Made by a program: the position numbers and the translations under genes. Positions 9,735 through 21,357 of a stretch of 64,000 nucleotides of DNA are shown here, in pieces. Source of the stretch: Lumnitzera littorea (Eukaryota > Streptophyta > Magnoliopsida > Myrtales > Combretaceae). Within the stretch, counting starts at the first letter, position 1. Each line of letters begins with the position of its first letter. Below the pieces are notes generated by a model. That model saw nothing but the letters and a program-made list of their open reading frames with translations. It had not been told where the DNA came from and made no database searches. The stretch lies in assembly GCA_024138015.1 (NCBI GenBank), contig JAMXBB010000009.1, positions 38,275,787-38,339,786 on the forward strand, written 5' to 3'.

Positions 9735-12700
9735 GTATATGCAAGTGCATGTTGGCACCATTGCCCATGTCCTCTTTGACTTGTACGGGGTCCTCCTAAT
9801 TGGGCAACAACTTGCCTTATCTTTCTTGAGACTCTATAGCTTTAAGCTTCTGGTATACTAAGTCTTTAGGTTAGAAGACCTTATGTTTTACCCTTCTGTT
9901 ATCGTACCTGGCTATTCGCTATTGGTACACGACCACTTGAGCTAGTATAGCATCCTTTACTTCATTGATCATATCTAAACTTGCTTAGAGGGCCACTTTG
10001 TTAACACTAACATCAAAATTCTAAGTCTTACTCATCGAAATTTTAAGTTTTATGGGTAGTACTGCTTCTAATTCGAATGCAAGGTGAAAAGGAGCTTCAC
10101 TCGTAGACATGTTATATATGATCTAATAACCCCAAAGGATAGTAGGGAGTTAGTCCAGCTATTAACCACTTACTCACTCTACCCTCTTCTTTAAGTATCT
10201 AAGGACTATCTTGTTGATGGCCTCAACTTGCCCGTTGGTTTGGGGGTGAGCGACTAAGGTGTAGTGAAGCTAGATATGATGCCTGTCACAAAATTTTCAA
10301 AACAATACATTATTAAATTGTTTGCTGTTGTCTATTATGAGGGTGTAAGGAAACCCAAACTTAGTGAGAATGCTTATCAAGATGAAGCCTTCAATTACTT
10401 TAGTCGTGATGCTAGCTATTGCATATACTTTGGTCGACTTAGTAAAGTAGTCAAGGGATACTAATATGAATTAGTGTCCTCTAAACGCCTTTGAGAAAGG
10501 TCTAAGGACATCAGGCTCCCATTGTGTAAAAGGCCATGGGATGGTCCTAGAATGAAGCTCTGAGCTAGGTATCCAATTGATGGGTACATGTTTTTTGTAG
10601 CTATGAAATCATTGTACTAAGGTCTTCATGTCCTCTTTCATGGTTAGCCAATAATATCCATGGTAGAGGGCTTAGATGTATAAGGCCTAGGCTTAAATAT
10701 GGTTGTTGTGGATGCTAATGTGTAGTTCTTCCATGGCATAGAGGCCTTCTTTTGTTCATTAGAGAGCAAAGGAAGGGTAGGCTAAGCCCATGTTAGTAGA
10801 AGACGTTGTCCATGATAGGATAGTTAGTCATGCTAAACGTAAGCTTCTTAGCTTCAGTTCTATCTTTAAGTAGGTTATTGATCTTGTGGTAAGTAATGAT
10901 GGGGTCCATCTAAAACAACTAGATAAGTACTAGGTTAATCTCAAAGGTTTGCTAAGGGATCTTGTCAATACTCCATTGTGGCATGAATTGGAGGAAAACT
11001 TGCTTGTTGGTTTCATAAGGTAAAGATATCGTTGTAGAGGCAAGCGTGGATAGTTAATCTACCTTAGAATTCTTCACTTGGAGGATCTTAGTTATGCTCT
11101 AGGAGGAAAATTTTGAAGCTAGGTCCCTTACTATCTAGAGGTACTTTACTATGCTTTTGACTTTCATATTGTGTTTCCCCTTTATTTATTGCACTATCAA
11201 CATAGAATCTGAGTAGATAATCCTCTAAGCATCGACGTCAATTGCGATCTTTAGTCCTATAATGAAGGCTTTGTTGTTACTTACAAGAAATCCAAACTTA
11301 AGCATATACAAGACCTTAGTGCTATAAGGGCCTTACAAGACTATCCCTGCCCCATTCCCCCTTCCCTTACCTTAAGTAGAGAATCCATCTATGTAAAGAG
11401 TCTACACTTGTGTATTGACATTATTAGGTGTTTCCTCCTCTCCAGTGTATTTAGCAACAAAATTTATAAGAACCTGCACCTTGATGGTCTACCGACGATG
11501 GAATTGGACACCATGAGCATTAAGCTCCAAAGTATACTTAACCATTCGACTTGATGTGTCTAGCTTCTATAAAAGTATCCATAGTGGTTGGTCAGTGAGA
11601 ACAATGACGAGGTGTGCCTAGAAGTATTGTTTGAGCTTTTGAGTAGCTATGACTACTATAAGGGCAAACTTCTCAACTTAGGTATACTTGACCTCTAAGC
11701 CTTAGCTTGTGCTCACATCCATTAGCTCAGATGAGCACTGAGGAGAAGGCTTGGTCATTGACGGCTAGGTATAGATGTAGCTCTTCATCGAAGATTGGTT
11801 TAGAAAGCACAAGTAGGTTCTTAAGGAATTTTTTGAGTTGGTTGAAGGCAGCTTCACACTCGTTTGTCCATTTAAATTTCGATAGGTTCTTTAGAAGCTA
11901 GAAGAACTTAGAATAGCTATTAGCACTTCATGAGAGAAAATGATTGAGGGCAATTATCTTACTAATGAGATGTTGAATGTTTTTAATGTTTTGTAGGGCC
12001 TTCATATCCTTAATTACTTGAATTTTGTTGGGGTTTTCCTTGATTCCACATTCTGTAACCATATATTAGAGAAAGTTACCTAATCCTACACCAAAAACAC
12101 ACTTCTAGGGATTTAGCTTCATTTGGTACATTCTTAGTGTGTCGAAGGTTTCACATAGATTTGTGATGTGGTTGGCTTTGTTGCTACTCTTGATGATCAT
12201 GTTATTGACATAGACTTTGATGTTTCTACTAAGCTATGGTTTGAAGGTGGTTGTCACCAATTGCTAGTATGTTGCCTTGACATTCTTGAGGCTAAAAGGT
12301 ATGACCATGTAGTAGCATGTTCTAAAGTTAGTAACAAAGGAAGTGTGAACTTGGTTCTTGCGGGCCATACGGATTTGATTATAGCCGGAGTAAGCATCCA
12401 TGAAACTCAGTTAAGCATGGCCTATGGTAGAATTGACAAGCTGATCAATTTAAGGGAGAGGAAAGTAGTCTCTTGAGCAAGCTTTGTTAAGGTTGGTGTG
12501 TTTGACACATATTTGCTACTTGCCGTTTGCCTTCTTCACGAGTACCATGTTGGAGAGCCAGGTGGGGTATCTCTCCTCTTTAATGAACCCAGCTTATAAA
12601 AGGATTTTGCACCTCCAATTCTATGGTGGTGTGCTACTTTAGTGCAAAGTACCATCTCTTTTGTTTTATGAGTTGAATACATAGGTTAGCCCTTAAGTAG

Positions 12701-15700
12701 TGGGTAGTAGACCTAAGCATAGGTTAGACTTGCCCCTAGAGTTGGATTCGGACCAACCCGGTCATGGGTCCAAAAATTAGGATCTGTAAGTGACCTATAA
12801 GGGTTGGTTCATGGGGTATGTCCATAGAGCCAACGAGTTATGGTTTGATTCCTAGACTTGTGAACTATTTCTAACCTTTTTTGTTTTTCTTTTTAATATC
12901 AACATTAGCTAAATATATGTGCATATATACATATATATAATTTTCAACAAAGTTGAGTACATTACAAAAATAACAATTTATTTTACTCATTGATATTATA
13001 GATTACATGATACATTAATATTACAAAAAAATAAAATGACACATTAGAATTTGGAAAACAACAAAATTTTAAGCAATAGTGATAAGTCTTAGCACAACTC
13101 ATGAAATGGATAAACATTTTTTTTTTTAATATCTACTCTTAGAAAAGGGAAAAAATTAAGAGGGAAAAAAAAAATTCGCACCTAGCTTAACCTATTAAGT
13201 CCAGATAGGTCTTTGCTTTTGATCCATCTAGGACCCACCAAATTGGTAGGTCAACATGACAAGTCTAACCCATAACCTCGGGTTTAGGTCTAAGTCATGG
13301 ACTCGTTGGGGGCAAAGTCTAGTACGAGTCACAGTTTTGACTTAAACCATGCCTAGGTCCAATGAGTGGCTTCAAGGATATTAATTATCTTAAGCATTTC
13401 ATTTGGAGATGTTGCTCAAACATCTAAGTTAGTGCAAAGGAAAGCTATTATGCCTTGTTTTTCTTTAGGGGAAAGGGAGGTCCCTGTCTTAATGGTCTAG
13501 TTAGTGCAATCACTATACTAGATGACCTCAATCTTCTCTCCAAGTTCTCCTCTAGGAGCTTATGTGGTGTCTAAGATAAACTCATTGTGTATGATCTTAT
13601 CACGTGAGATGTTATTAAGGTAGAGAGTTCAAGACAGCGTTTGGTCCCCATGTGCGATGCCGACTCTTATAGGTGTGGGGAATTTCATCATGAGACATCT
13701 CTGGTTAATATACGCATCAAATTTGTTACGGGTAGGGAGTCCCAAGATGGCGCTGTAAGGAGACCAGTGATCAACAACTAAAAAGTTTATCAATTGTGAG
13801 GTGATGTGCTTGTAATCGCTTTGTCGAACAAGTAATGTAATTAAGCCTTTAGCCAGAACTATCTTTCCTCTAAAGCCAGTAAGGCTCTACTTATAAGGTT
13901 GAGTTCCTCATCCACTTTATCTTTCATTTGCTCATAGGAAGAGTAGAAGAGAATATCAGCCAAATTGCCATTGTCAACGAACGTTTAAGAGACATCAAAG
14001 TACCCAATTTCTGCATTGATGATTGAGTGGTTAATTTGAGGGTACTCGATGCCTTCCTTATCGTTGTTTGTGAAGGAGATGGTTATATCTATCTCAGCTT
14101 CTTGGGTTTAACTAAGAGTACCTTGTGCTATGGTTAGGTAGAGCAATCTCCATCTGATGGGCCTAATCTACCAATGGTTATTTGTACTTGTCTTCGATGG
14201 GCCCTTCACTTTGTGTTGTTAGGTAAATTCACTTATTATGGCTATGGTTGCTATTGTGGCTCCTCAGTGCAGCACTACTGAGTTGGACAAAGATGGTTTC
14301 ATCTATCAGCAATGAGGTGGTTGATACGACCTTTGTGAACAAAGCCTTCAATTGCATTCTTAAGGTATCTTCACTCATTAGTGTTGTGGCCATAAGCGGC
14401 ACGGTAGTCATAGAATTTACTCGAAGTGAAGGCCTTGGGTGTTTCTTTGATGTTTGGTGCACAAGATAGGTTCTCATGTACTTTGAAGAAAACCTCCCTA
14501 AGAAGGCGGTTCAATGGGGTATAGTTGGGATAGTCGGTAATATTTTGCTTTTGCCTTTCCTGCTTTCTTGAAATGATGGAGGATAGTCTTCATAGGGGTT
14601 AAGGTGGTCTTTTATAAATGTACTGCACTGTAAATCATTCGCAAGGCATGCTCGGATGGCATCCTCCTACGATACATATTGCTTGGCAATGGTCATAAAT
14701 TCTTCAAAGCTATTTGGTTGGCATAATGCTATGGCTAAGAAAATCTTGCTGTTTAGGTTTAGGTCATAAATGATGGCTTAGAAAGCTATTCTAATTTCTA
14801 CTTTGGGTATAAGTAACTTAGTGCAATTGAAGCGTTCCAAATATGCCTGTAAGGTCTTGTTTAGGGATTAGAGCATGTTATATGACATGGAGGAGTCTTT
14901 ATACAGTATCTTGCTACTTAAGAAGTGTTGTTGGAATCTTGTGGCTAGATAAGTGAATAGAACGAATGGAATTTTCTAAAAGCTGGTTAAACCATACCAA
15001 TATGGCCTTAGTCAATGTGATCGGGAATGCCTTGCACTTTAATGGTGTCAAAGAAGTTGTGGAGGGTCATCATTTTACGGAAGTGTGCTAGATGGTCATC
15101 TAAATCGCTCGTTCTAACATAGGTGTTCAAGTGAGGGAGACATACATCTTGTGGGGAATTTTCCTTTAGGATGATTGCTGTAAAAGGGCTCTTACTTACG
15201 ATTATGCTAAAATGTCAAGTAGAGGACTTAAGGCATTTCTAGTCACATAGGCATAAGGTACGTTAATTGTTCTTATTAAGCTCTCGGATATTCATATTGT
15301 TTAAGTGCTTTAGGGAGTAGTTGAGGGAGATGTCCCTCTTGATCCTAGTCATGCATAAATGAGTACCCTAGTAATGCACCTTGCCATGGGTGGTGTTTAA
15401 TTGGTCATGTAAATCTTATAGTAGGTGTGCTTCAATCTAAGCACCATTGCATAAGCACATAATATCTGCTGGTGGTATAAGGCAACATCTAAGGCACCTA
15501 CTAGGTTAGCTTAGAGAGTTAGTAGCAGTATCTTTGAGGTTAACCCTATCAGCGGGGTTAGCCCTTCCTTTAAGTTTCTAGCCTGCAGCTGGTTACTATC
15601 TTAGGATAAAATTTTCTTGAAGAACATTTGCAATAATTTCCATCAATTGTTGAAACACTACCTTTATCTTATTTATGTCCATGGTTGTGGCTCCATTTAC

Positions 15701-15790
15701 AATGGTGGTGGGTTTGTTATGGATTGTTCACCACCACTTGGGAGTGCTAAAGAAGGTCATATGTTTTTACTTTTAACCATACTTATGAGT
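9735..15790 (-). pseudogene. gag-pol remnant of element 1
   Basis: Read right to left. The gag C-terminal zinc-finger-like region lies near 14390-14280 (KFYDYRAAYGHNTNE, then HKGRINHL). The protease tail is near 13800-13620 (INFLVVDHWSPYSAILG). RT covers about 12700-12050: YPTWLSNMVLVKKANGK, LSFMDAYSGYNQIRM, and YVNNM where YVDD is expected. RNase H covers about 11570-11150 (LYIDGFST, GAGIVL, SNNKAFIIGLKIA). Integrase covers about 10880-9880 (YAMEELHISIHNNHI, IDNSKQFNN, HPQTNGQVEAINK), followed by GKLLPN to about 9735. Domain order PR-RT-RH-IN is Ty3/gypsy. Stops occur throughout, often TAG for Trp or Gln. Both RT catalytic Asp of the YVDD box are Asn. Confidence 0.85.
12710..13351. mobile_element. 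Small TIR-type (hAT-like) non-autonomous insertion in element 1
   Basis: This AT-rich segment interrupts the sequence just upstream of RT. Its ends are inverted: GACCTAAGCATAGGTT at left against GACCTAGGCATGGTTT read from the right. Subterminal blocks TAGACTTGCCCC and TAGACTTTGCCCCC are also inverted to each other, and there are further inverted GACC/GGTC-rich blocks. No transposase is present. No clear 8-base target duplication was found, so superfamily and exact ends are uncertain. Confidence 0.4.
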
Positions 15791-15791
15791 T

Positions 15792-15813
15792 TGCATAAAC
15801 AGTGGGTGCCAAA
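15792..15813 (-). other. Primer binding site of element 1
   Basis: Minus-strand CCATTTGGCACCCACTG next to the 5' LTR resembles the TTTGGCGCC-type site usual in TAT elements, with C-to-T decay. It fixes the orientation independently of the genes. Confidence 0.5.
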
Positions 15814-15816
15814 TGG

Positions 15817-16385
15817 TGATGGTATATATCATGGGTGTAAGTCTTAGGTAAACTCCTAGTGGTCCATCAGCCATGTACTATGGAGGAGCCCCCTATGGAA
15901 TAGCTAATGAGGGCCCTTTAGTGCTTAAGTTTATAAAGAGGGAAAAGGAATCATAATGAATGGGGTAAAGAGATTGAGAGAGTTCCTAAGAATGGCCAAA
16001 AAGAGATATCTAACCTGGCAGCTTTACCCATATTTATAGATTAAGGGATCTGACCTACTCGGACACATGGCAAAAGGGATTGGCATGCATGAAATCTAGG
16101 GAGATGGTGTTGCTAGTACTCAAAAAGACAACCAACCTCATTCCAGTTGGTTGAGGCTTGGGGGATGGGCTTGTCATATCAATAGAAGGTAACCATCTTA
16201 ATTTAGCGACTAAGGTGTAGGCCATATGCCAAGTAGTTGTTCAACATTTATGATGAGAGAGAAAGAGGTAAGGAGAGGGGAGTATGCTAGCTCACTAACT
16301 AGTAAGCCCTCTTGAAGTAGTGTTCAGGATTGGAGGCCTCTCGAGGATGGGAAACGAGAAGGAAAGACTTCTGACAAAAGGTTCC
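15817..16385 (-). repeat. 5' LTR of element 1
   Basis: Partner of 4505-5093. The inner edge (15817) is flanked by the primer-binding-site-like sequence; the outer edge abuts the LTR of element 2 at 16386 with no spacer. Confidence 0.8.
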
Positions 16386-17224
16386 TGATAGGAATCAAGC
16401 TACTAGGTCTTTGACCCATAGCTAAGCTCGAGGACTAGAAGGCTTGAAGGTAGATTCTCCTACTCCATTCAACTCCTATCAAAGTTGAGTACTTCTTTGC
16501 TAAGCTGAATGATTGCCCATCTCTTTATAGTACACTAAGTTGAAGAGTACTCACTCATGCCTAAGCCGACCAATGACTCGGCATCTCCCTTGCTGAAAAG
16601 TCGAGATAAAGAGACCTTAAATTGACTAAGCCATCCTTGCTCAGACAAGTAAGCTAACCGTGCTTTTTGTCCACATCTTCCAATGACATCGCTAATACAG
16701 CATTGCCACGTATATAGAATCATGTATAGAATCTATTACACCAATGATTATTTTCCTTAAATGTTCATTTTCACCCTTTTATATGTTATACATTACTTTC
16801 TTAGGAAATGACCTTTTTGTCTTTTCCCTTGTAGGCATATTGTCCTAAATTCTTAGTTATAAATACCCCTTGTAATTGTAGCTATGAACATCAAATTGAT
16901 TATCATTAATACACTTGAGTATTTCTCCTTCCTTGCTTAAACACAATATGTTTACTCTCGGTATCATTCTTATCCTAACCCTTGAGTAAGGTTAGGTGGT
17001 GAGTAACCTCACTGAACAATCTCATGTATTATATCGAGCTATGTCATGAGTCATCAGAGTTTCCATTGGTGCATCATATCCATTTAAGCTATACGTAGCT
17101 TTTTGCTTACTTTTCATTTGCATTTGTCCTTCTACACATTCAGCATCACTTCCTTTTGAGCTTTCTATAAGCTTGAACCCATCCAGCGACCGGCCTTATC
17201 TGTTTTTGGTCATGGTTTGCAACA
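16386..17224 (+). repeat. 5' LTR of element 2
   Basis: Homologous along 839 bases to 23457-24310. Starts TGATAGGAATCA, has TATAAATA at 16857-16864 and ends CAACA before the primer binding site. Its start closely matches the LTR of element 3 (TGATAGGAATC), so the two families are related. Confidence 0.85.
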
Positions 17225-17227
17225 TCT

Positions 17228-17240
17228 TAGTATCAGAGCA
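17228..17240 (+). other. Primer binding site of element 2
   Basis: TAGTATCAGAGCA differs at one base from TGGTATCAGAGC, the sequence complementary to initiator tRNA-Met used by many plant LTR elements. It lies three bases past the LTR. Confidence 0.75.
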
Positions 17241-17405
17241 GAGGTTGTGTTTGAGTTATAGTTGGTTTTTCAAATTTTGTTTATACTCTATTCTACGTAT
17301 ATGAAATAGAGCAAGTTACTTTGTTCATCTTAATTACTGTATTTGCTAGTTATTGATTTTTTGGTTTCCGGAAACGTTTGTTTGAGCTTTGAATCAGTAA
17401 AGAAA

Positions 17406-20025
17406 ATGACTAACACTGACATCAGTAAAGTTGTTGATGACAATAGTGGAGTTATCCACCATGGACGATAGTCTTAGGGAACCTCTAAGAGTATTGACAA
17501 GAGACTTGATAAGGTAGCTAACATCTTAGTAGATCTAACTTGAGCTGTTCATACATTGGCTTGCAGACCTACTGAGGCTACGTAAAACACTCCATAAGTT
17601 GCTCAACCTGTTAGAGGTTAAAACCTAACTCAACCAGTTTGAGGTGAAGGAGTAAGCGGATGAGTAAGACAAAAGATAAACCTGAGGCAACTAGATGAAG
17701 AGGATGAGAAAGAGTATTTTGAAGAAGAATGAGCTAGAGTTCCTAAAGCACCTGACCATGTGAAGCTTCGGATTCTAAGCTTCAATGGATTTGGGAATGC
17801 TGATGAATATTCGGAATGGGAAGAGAAAGTGGAGTGTATTTTTTACTATTATTAATACAAGGATTATGAGAAGGTGAGAACTATTACTATTGAATTCTCC
17901 CGATATACCGCTATGTGGTGGAAGAATTTCCAAGCTATGAGGAGGCGAGAGGACTACTGAGAGATTAATACTTAGCTCAAGATGAAGAGAATACTCAGAA
18001 ACAGGTTCGTGTTGGAAACTTATCTACAAGATACTTTTACTTGGCTTCAGGAGCTAAGATAAGGAGGCTGAATAGTTAACGAGTATGTCCAGGAATTCCA
18101 AATGCTTATGATCTAATGTGAAGTGGAGGAAACCCTAGTGCGAACAATCTCTAGATTCATTACAAGATTGAGAGGTGATATCCGGGACATTGTAGAACTC
18201 TAACAATTCACCACAATGGATGAAGCTATCCAAATAGACCAATGAATGGAGAGATAGAGAAGAAGCCAAGTACTTGCTAAAATGCCAACTAGCCAACCCG
18301 AACAGGGAAGTCATCAAGCCAACTTGGATAGGGAAGTCACTGAGCTTAATCAAGTATTGAGTTGACATGAAAGATGGATGTCTAAGCTAACCAAGAAGGA
18401 CAACCTGACAGTGACGTACCAACTCGTACTTATGAGAAGGGGTAAAGGTTTAGTAGAAAGTCGAGCTAGATTAAGTGCTTCAAATGCTAAGAGTTCAGAC
18501 ATATGGTCACTTAGTGCCCAAACTGAAGAACTACGGTAATTAAGGGAAATGTCACGGAGTTAGAGGTAGAGAGTACAGATGAGGAACCTAAGGAGGAGGA
18601 GATCACTACTAAGAAAGAAGCATCCAAGAAAGAGCTTATTGAAGAAGATGTGTTTGTTGAGGACTTAGATCAGTTGGTCTTAGTTATCCGACGTACAATG
18701 TACAGGGAACCTTCATAAGAGGAGAAGCAAAGGGAGAATTTGTTTCATACCACTTGTAAGGTAAATAACCAATTGTAAGCATTAATTATGGATACTAGGA
18801 GTTGCACCAATGTGGCATAAGTCAAAATGGTCATACAATTGAAGTTGCTGACCATTGCATACCCAAAGTTGTACAAGTTACATTGACTAAATGATAAGGG
18901 AGCACTACATATCACCCGGCAAGTACTATTGCCAATCACAATTGGAAACTACTCTGATGAGATTCTTTGCAACATATTGCTCATGTGCACCTTGCATGTA
19001 TTGCTTAGTCGACTACGGCTGTTTGATAGGTGAGTAATCCATGACAGGTACAAGAATACGTATGTGTTCGAAAAGGATGGTTGAATGATTACACTATACT
19101 TGATGTTGCCAAGAGAAATTAATAAATTGTAGTCAAAACTTACTTATGGATCGAAGGAGACTCTGATGATGAGTAGAGCCTAGCTTTAAGAGACCCTTAA
19201 AGCTAATATGCCGACCCTTATGTTGGTCAGGCGCCTATTGGAGATGATGGAGTGGGGTGAACTACCCCAAGAAATAAAACAGTTGTTGGAAGAATATGCC
19301 GACCTGTTCCCAAAACAATTACCCGAAGATTTACTCTCAATTCGTGGCATACAACAATGCATTGACTTAATACATGGTGCTGCATTGCTGAATAATCCTA
19401 CCTATTGAATGAGTCCTAAACAAACTTTTAAGCTTCAACGTCAAGTCAATGAGTCACAAAAGGGAGGATATGTGAAGGAAAGTGTCAACCTTTACGTTGT
19501 ACTAGTGCTTCTAGTGCCGTAAAAGGATAGAACTTAGCGAATGTGTGTAGATAGCTAAGTTGTGAACAAGATCACAATCAAATACATGTATCCCATTCTA
19601 AGAATGGAGGACATGTTGGATGAATTGAGTGGAGCTAAGATCTTTATTAAGATTGATATGAAATCTAGCTACTGTTAGATTGGCATGAGGCTAGGAGATG
19701 AGTGGAAAACTGCATTTAAAACTCGACATGGACTTTATGAGTAGATAATCATGCCATTTAGCTTATCGAATGCCCTAAGTACTTTCATGAGGTTGATGAA
19801 CCATGTACTAAGACATCTAATAAGAAAGTGTATCATAGTGTATTTTGATGACATCTCAATTTACAATGTTGACATGCCGAGTCACTCCTAGCATCTTCGA
19901 GCCATATTGAATATCATTCGGGCTGAGAGATTATTTGGCAACTTAAAGAAATATTGCTTTTGCCAGGAGGAAGTGGTATTTTTAGGCTATGTAATAAGTG
20001 AAGGATGCTTATGAGTGGCTGACTC
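17406..20025 (+). pseudogene. gag-protease-RT remnant of element 2
   Basis: gag begins near ATG 17406. Conserved gag lies at about 17780-18060 (DEYSEWEEKVECIF, FSRYTAMWWKNF, NRFVLETYLQDTF). A CCHC knuckle lies at 18475-18515, with the second Cys followed by a stop where Gln is expected. The protease at 18788 reads MDTRSCTNVA, with Arg in place of Gly in the D-T/S-G core. RT runs from about 19208 (LPQEIKQLLEEYADLFP) through ISEG at about 20010, with the YFDD box intact at 19841-19852. Sequence type fits chromoviruses. Multiple stops and frame changes. Confidence 0.82.
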
Positions 20026-21357
20026 CTACTACTTGTGTTAATGTAAGAAGTTTTCATTTAGCCAAGAAATGACTGTGTACTTTAACCAAGTTTCAAATAC
20101 AAACCTACAACAACACTACGAACATGTTGCTTTAAAGAACTCCTACTTGTGAGATTTGGGTACAAATACAATCGTGTTCTCACTCGTTTTCCTCTAATTC
20201 TCCTAGGTTTCATGCCAAACAATCCTTTTCTCTCCCAAAGCCTTAATACTTGATCTAGCACACCTAAAACTTAAGATCCTTTAACTCTAACTAACATATA
20301 ATCAGATAGAAGATGCTCATGTATGTCTTTTCAAACATAACATGAATCAACAAGGAAATTAACATAATCAATATCATATGGTCCTAGCTTTAAGTCAAAT
20401 CTCATTGCACTTGGACATTTTAAAATCTCATGGCAAATGAAGATAACCCTTTAATCAAAACATCTATTCAATTCTTAAATTTTATTAAAATCTCTCCCTT
20501 TCTCACATGAAATTACAAGTTGCCAACTTAGGGTTCTCAATATGAAATTTCTCTACACACATGTTAGAGTTATCCTTTTCATTTGCTATATAACATTAGG
20601 TTAGATATGCTCCTTAATAGAAAAACCTATGAATCATTTAAATTAAGGTATTCACCTGACTTGCTTAGTCCACTAAGGTAGAGTCCATGAAAACAAAGGA
20701 ATTATAAAAGGTGAGGGGATAGGTTGAATAGGTTTTATGTTGAAATAAAATAACGATTGGTGAAAGTAAAGGAACTTTAGTTTTAGGGATGGAGGTTGAT
20801 ATAGATTTAAGCTTTTAAACGATGATTTTGATTTTGGTTTCTAAGACTTGTAATTCAATTTCCTTAAATTAGTTATAATCTTTAGGTTGTTTTTATGAAC
20901 AAAAAAGTGTAGAGTTTTCAACAATTACACTCTTTTTTTTTTTTTGGGTCAACTATAATACCATATGGGAGGAGAGGAACTTGAACTTAGTGCATTTCAT
21001 TGGAAGACTAATATTTATGTTACTAAACCACATTAGTCTTGGCATTTTAGATACTTACATAAGTTGTGTTTTCAGAGTCTTACTCCTTTATTTAATATAC
21101 TAAGTGGTTTCTTGATTGAGTGAGTTATGAAGGAGACTCTTAGCTTTATTTATAGCATTTAAGAAGAGATTAAGGTATCTCCCATCTTATGGAGTATTTC
21201 AAAATAACTTTCCTCTTCAATATTATCATCTATGGAGTCTTTGAAAATTATTTCCCATTCAATATTTCCATTTTCTTTTTTAAATTATGTGAGATGTTGT
21301 TCATAAGATTTCCTCTATTATATCTCACAGATTCTTTTCCTTCTTAATAATTTATGA
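20026..21357. other. Unassigned repeat-like region with a SINE
   Basis: No gypsy RNase H or integrase and no coding frame was recognised. A minus-strand TATAAATAAAG (21154-21144) and surrounding composition could be part of a minus-strand LTR promoter, but I found no paired ends. The SINE at 20933-21040 lies within it. Confidence 0.4.
20933..21040 (-). mobile_element. tRNA-derived SINE
   Basis: On the minus strand: an A-box-like GTGGTTTAGTAACAT, a B-box-like AAGTTCAAGTTCC about 40 bases later, a short CT-rich body, and a 13-base A run at the end (T run 20933-20945). This layout is that of a plant SINE transcribed by RNA polymerase III. Flanking duplications were not clear. Confidence 0.55.

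Larger units (their letters stand above)
4505..16385 (-). mobile_element. Element 1: TAT-lineage Ty3/gypsy retrotransposon (minus orientation)
   Basis: Bounded by two homologous LTRs (4505-5093 and 15817-16385) over about 11.9 kb. gag, protease, RT, RNase H and integrase remnants run right to left, and a primer-binding-site-like TTTGGCACCCACTG lies on the minus strand next to the right LTR. RT and integrase motifs (LVNSTIGHA, YSGYNQIRM, HPQTNGQVEAINK) are of the TAT (Ogre/Retand/Grande) type. A plus-strand gene fills the region between integrase and the left (3') LTR. Every frame is broken by many stops, so the element is dead. A TIR-like insertion at about 12.7-13.35 kb interrupts pol. No clear target-site duplication was found. 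Confidence 0.85.
16386..20025 (+). mobile_element. Element 2: 5' part of a chromovirus-like Ty3/gypsy element
   Basis: LTR (16386-17224), a tRNA-iMet-type primer binding site (17228-17240), then gag, protease and RT in order on the plus strand. Homology stops near 20025, just after the RT motif FLGYVISEG. RNase H and integrase are absent. A second LTR copy lies at 23457-24310, but it has its own target duplication and may be independent. Element 2 is therefore either truncated, or its 3' half was lost when other sequences arrived. Confidence 0.75.
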
